Shown in pieces: positions 63,435 to 64,000 of a DNA stretch of 64,000 bases (position 1 is its first letter; every line of letters starts with the position of its first letter). The DNA comes from JBCDHN01 sp965224535 (GTDB lineage Bacteria; Verrucomicrobiota; Verrucomicrobiia; Verrucomicrobiales; DEV007): NCBI GenBank assembly GCA_965224535.1, contig CBDCZR010000031.1, positions 60,174 to 124,173 of the forward strand, read 5' to 3'. Position numbers and translations under genes: made by a program. The notes beneath the pieces are model-generated. The model made no database searches and was not told where the DNA came from. It saw only the letters and a program-made list of their open reading frames with translations.

Positions 63435-64000
63435 TCAGCGCTGAGGGCGCCGAAGCGGGAGGGGCTCGCCCGCCAGCGCGGCGCCGAACAGCCGGCGAAT
63501 CTCGTGGTGTCCCCTGGGGTTCGGGTGGATGCAATCCGTGTCGAACCACAGGGTGGGGTCGTCGGCGTCGTGGACCTCGAGCGAGGCGTCCTTGGAGTGG
63601 AAGCCGTGGCCGAGGAAGTGCCCGCGCAGATCGAGCACCGCGAAGCCCCGGGTGTCGCCGAGGGCCGCCAGCTCGGTGTTGAGGCGCGCGAAGGCCTCCA
63701 GCTTGCTCGTGAAGTCGATGCCGAAGAAGCAGCCCTCGAAGTCGCCGTCCTTGGGCACCTGCCCGACCCCATCGCTGGGCTCGTAGACGTTGGTGAACAC
63801 GAGCCGCGGCGGCGTCACGAACAGGCTCCCGTCCGTCAGCCGGTCGACGGCGCGCTCGACGTTGAGCAGCGCCTGGTCCACGACCCGCTCCGCGCTGTCT
63901 TGGGGGTTGAAGGCGCGGATGACGTCGTTTCCACCGATGGTGATCATCACGACCGTGTCGCCCTCGACCGGGACATCTCCCAGGGTCTCCTCGAGGGAGT
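63435..64000 (-). CDS. SGNH/GDSL-type esterase, 5' end outside window
   Basis: The frame is open to the window end; 188 codons are visible. VMITIGGNDVIRAF gives block III (GxND) of SGNH hydrolases, and DTDCIHPNPRGHHEI gives block V with the catalytic Asp and His (DxxHP). Block I with the nucleophile Ser must lie beyond position 64000. FEGCFFGIDFTSKLEAFARLNTEL is a helical middle. Presumably a secreted or periplasmic esterase. Confidence 0.8.
   Translation of the reverse strand, partial: SLEETLGDVPVEGDTVVMITIGGNDVIRAFNPQDSAERVVDQALLNVERAVDRLTDGSLFVTPPRLVFTNVYEPSDGVGQVPKDGDFEGCFFGIDFTSKLEAFARLNTELAALGDTRGFAVLDLRGHFLGHGFHSKDASLEVHDADDPTLWFDTDCIHPNPRGHHEIRRLFGAALAGEPLPLRRPQR

Overview
The first ~61.6 kb reads as one stretch of a Verrucomicrobiota (PVC superphylum) chromosome. 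The markers are a planctomycete-type cytochrome c/DUF1549/DUF1553 protein, a PVC-type heme-binding protein with a C-terminal CxxCH, two secreted sulfatases, a secreted DUF1080 protein, a Tat-exported Gfo/Idh/MocA oxidoreductase and a zinc-less anti-sigma protein of the 'DPRLTAxAL' type. GC is high, most starts have no visible Shine-Dalgarno sequence, and many neighbouring genes overlap by an ATGA/GTGA tetranucleotide. From about 61.58 kb the sequence changes. Two genes are cut at the same point, a strong GGAGG ribosome site appears, and the last 2.4 kb looks like a different high-GC lineage (possibly Myxococcota). I read this as a chimeric contig join or a recent transfer boundary.

Layout: 0-10.8 kb holds extracellular catabolism (sulfatases, a methyltransferase/PQQ-propeller fusion, the heme-binding protein) and fetAB. 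11-14 kb holds surface glycan genes (TPR-bearing GT-C-like protein, polyprenyl sugar-phosphate transferase). 14-15.5 kb has aroD and a BrnT toxin with a CopG-type antitoxin. 15.6-21.1 kb is a type II secretion/type IV pilus block: pseudopilin, GspF and two adjacent GspE ATPases. An O-antigen ligase follows. 23.5-28.7 kb has a conserved hypothetical, a HIT protein, a PAP2 phosphatase, a poly-Q/'SPF' low-complexity protein and a dGTPase-like HD protein. 28.7-29.3 kb is decayed DNA with a probable TIR-STAND remnant and an inverted-repeat element. 29.4-32.2 kb is the DUF1549/1553 protein, followed by a CAU tRNA.

32.5-45.9 kb carries secreted proteins, a CreB-like regulator, a Gfo/Idh oxidoreductase, a HAD phosphatase, and an ECF sigma factor with an anti-sigma/YfbK-like protein that has lost its vWA domain. 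It also carries an epimerase, a four-copy 176-bp tandem repeat running into the end of a ROK kinase gene, and an M19 dipeptidase. 45.9-48.1 kb is a leishmanolysin-like metalloprotease fused to an autotransporter barrel. 48.1-54.1 kb has a FAD oxidoreductase and a small coupled gene (each apparently broken by one base), two LolC/E-like permeases and an MscS channel.

54.1-57.2 kb is a graveyard: a frameshifted lipoprotein gene, a group II intron 5' fragment, and a decayed second fetB copy split by a complete IS1634-family element with 9-bp terminal repeats and a 4-bp target duplication. 57.2-61.6 kb is a tightly packed minus-strand operon: cca, D-Ala-D-Ala dipeptidase, DUF1080, substrate-binding protein and a truncated gene.

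No CRISPR array, rRNA or complete known defence system is visible. The most unusual items are the vWA-less YfbK/anti-sigma protein, the metalloprotease autotransporter, the sulfatase with a non-canonical CVVSR motif, the tandem array and the composite mobile-element locus.
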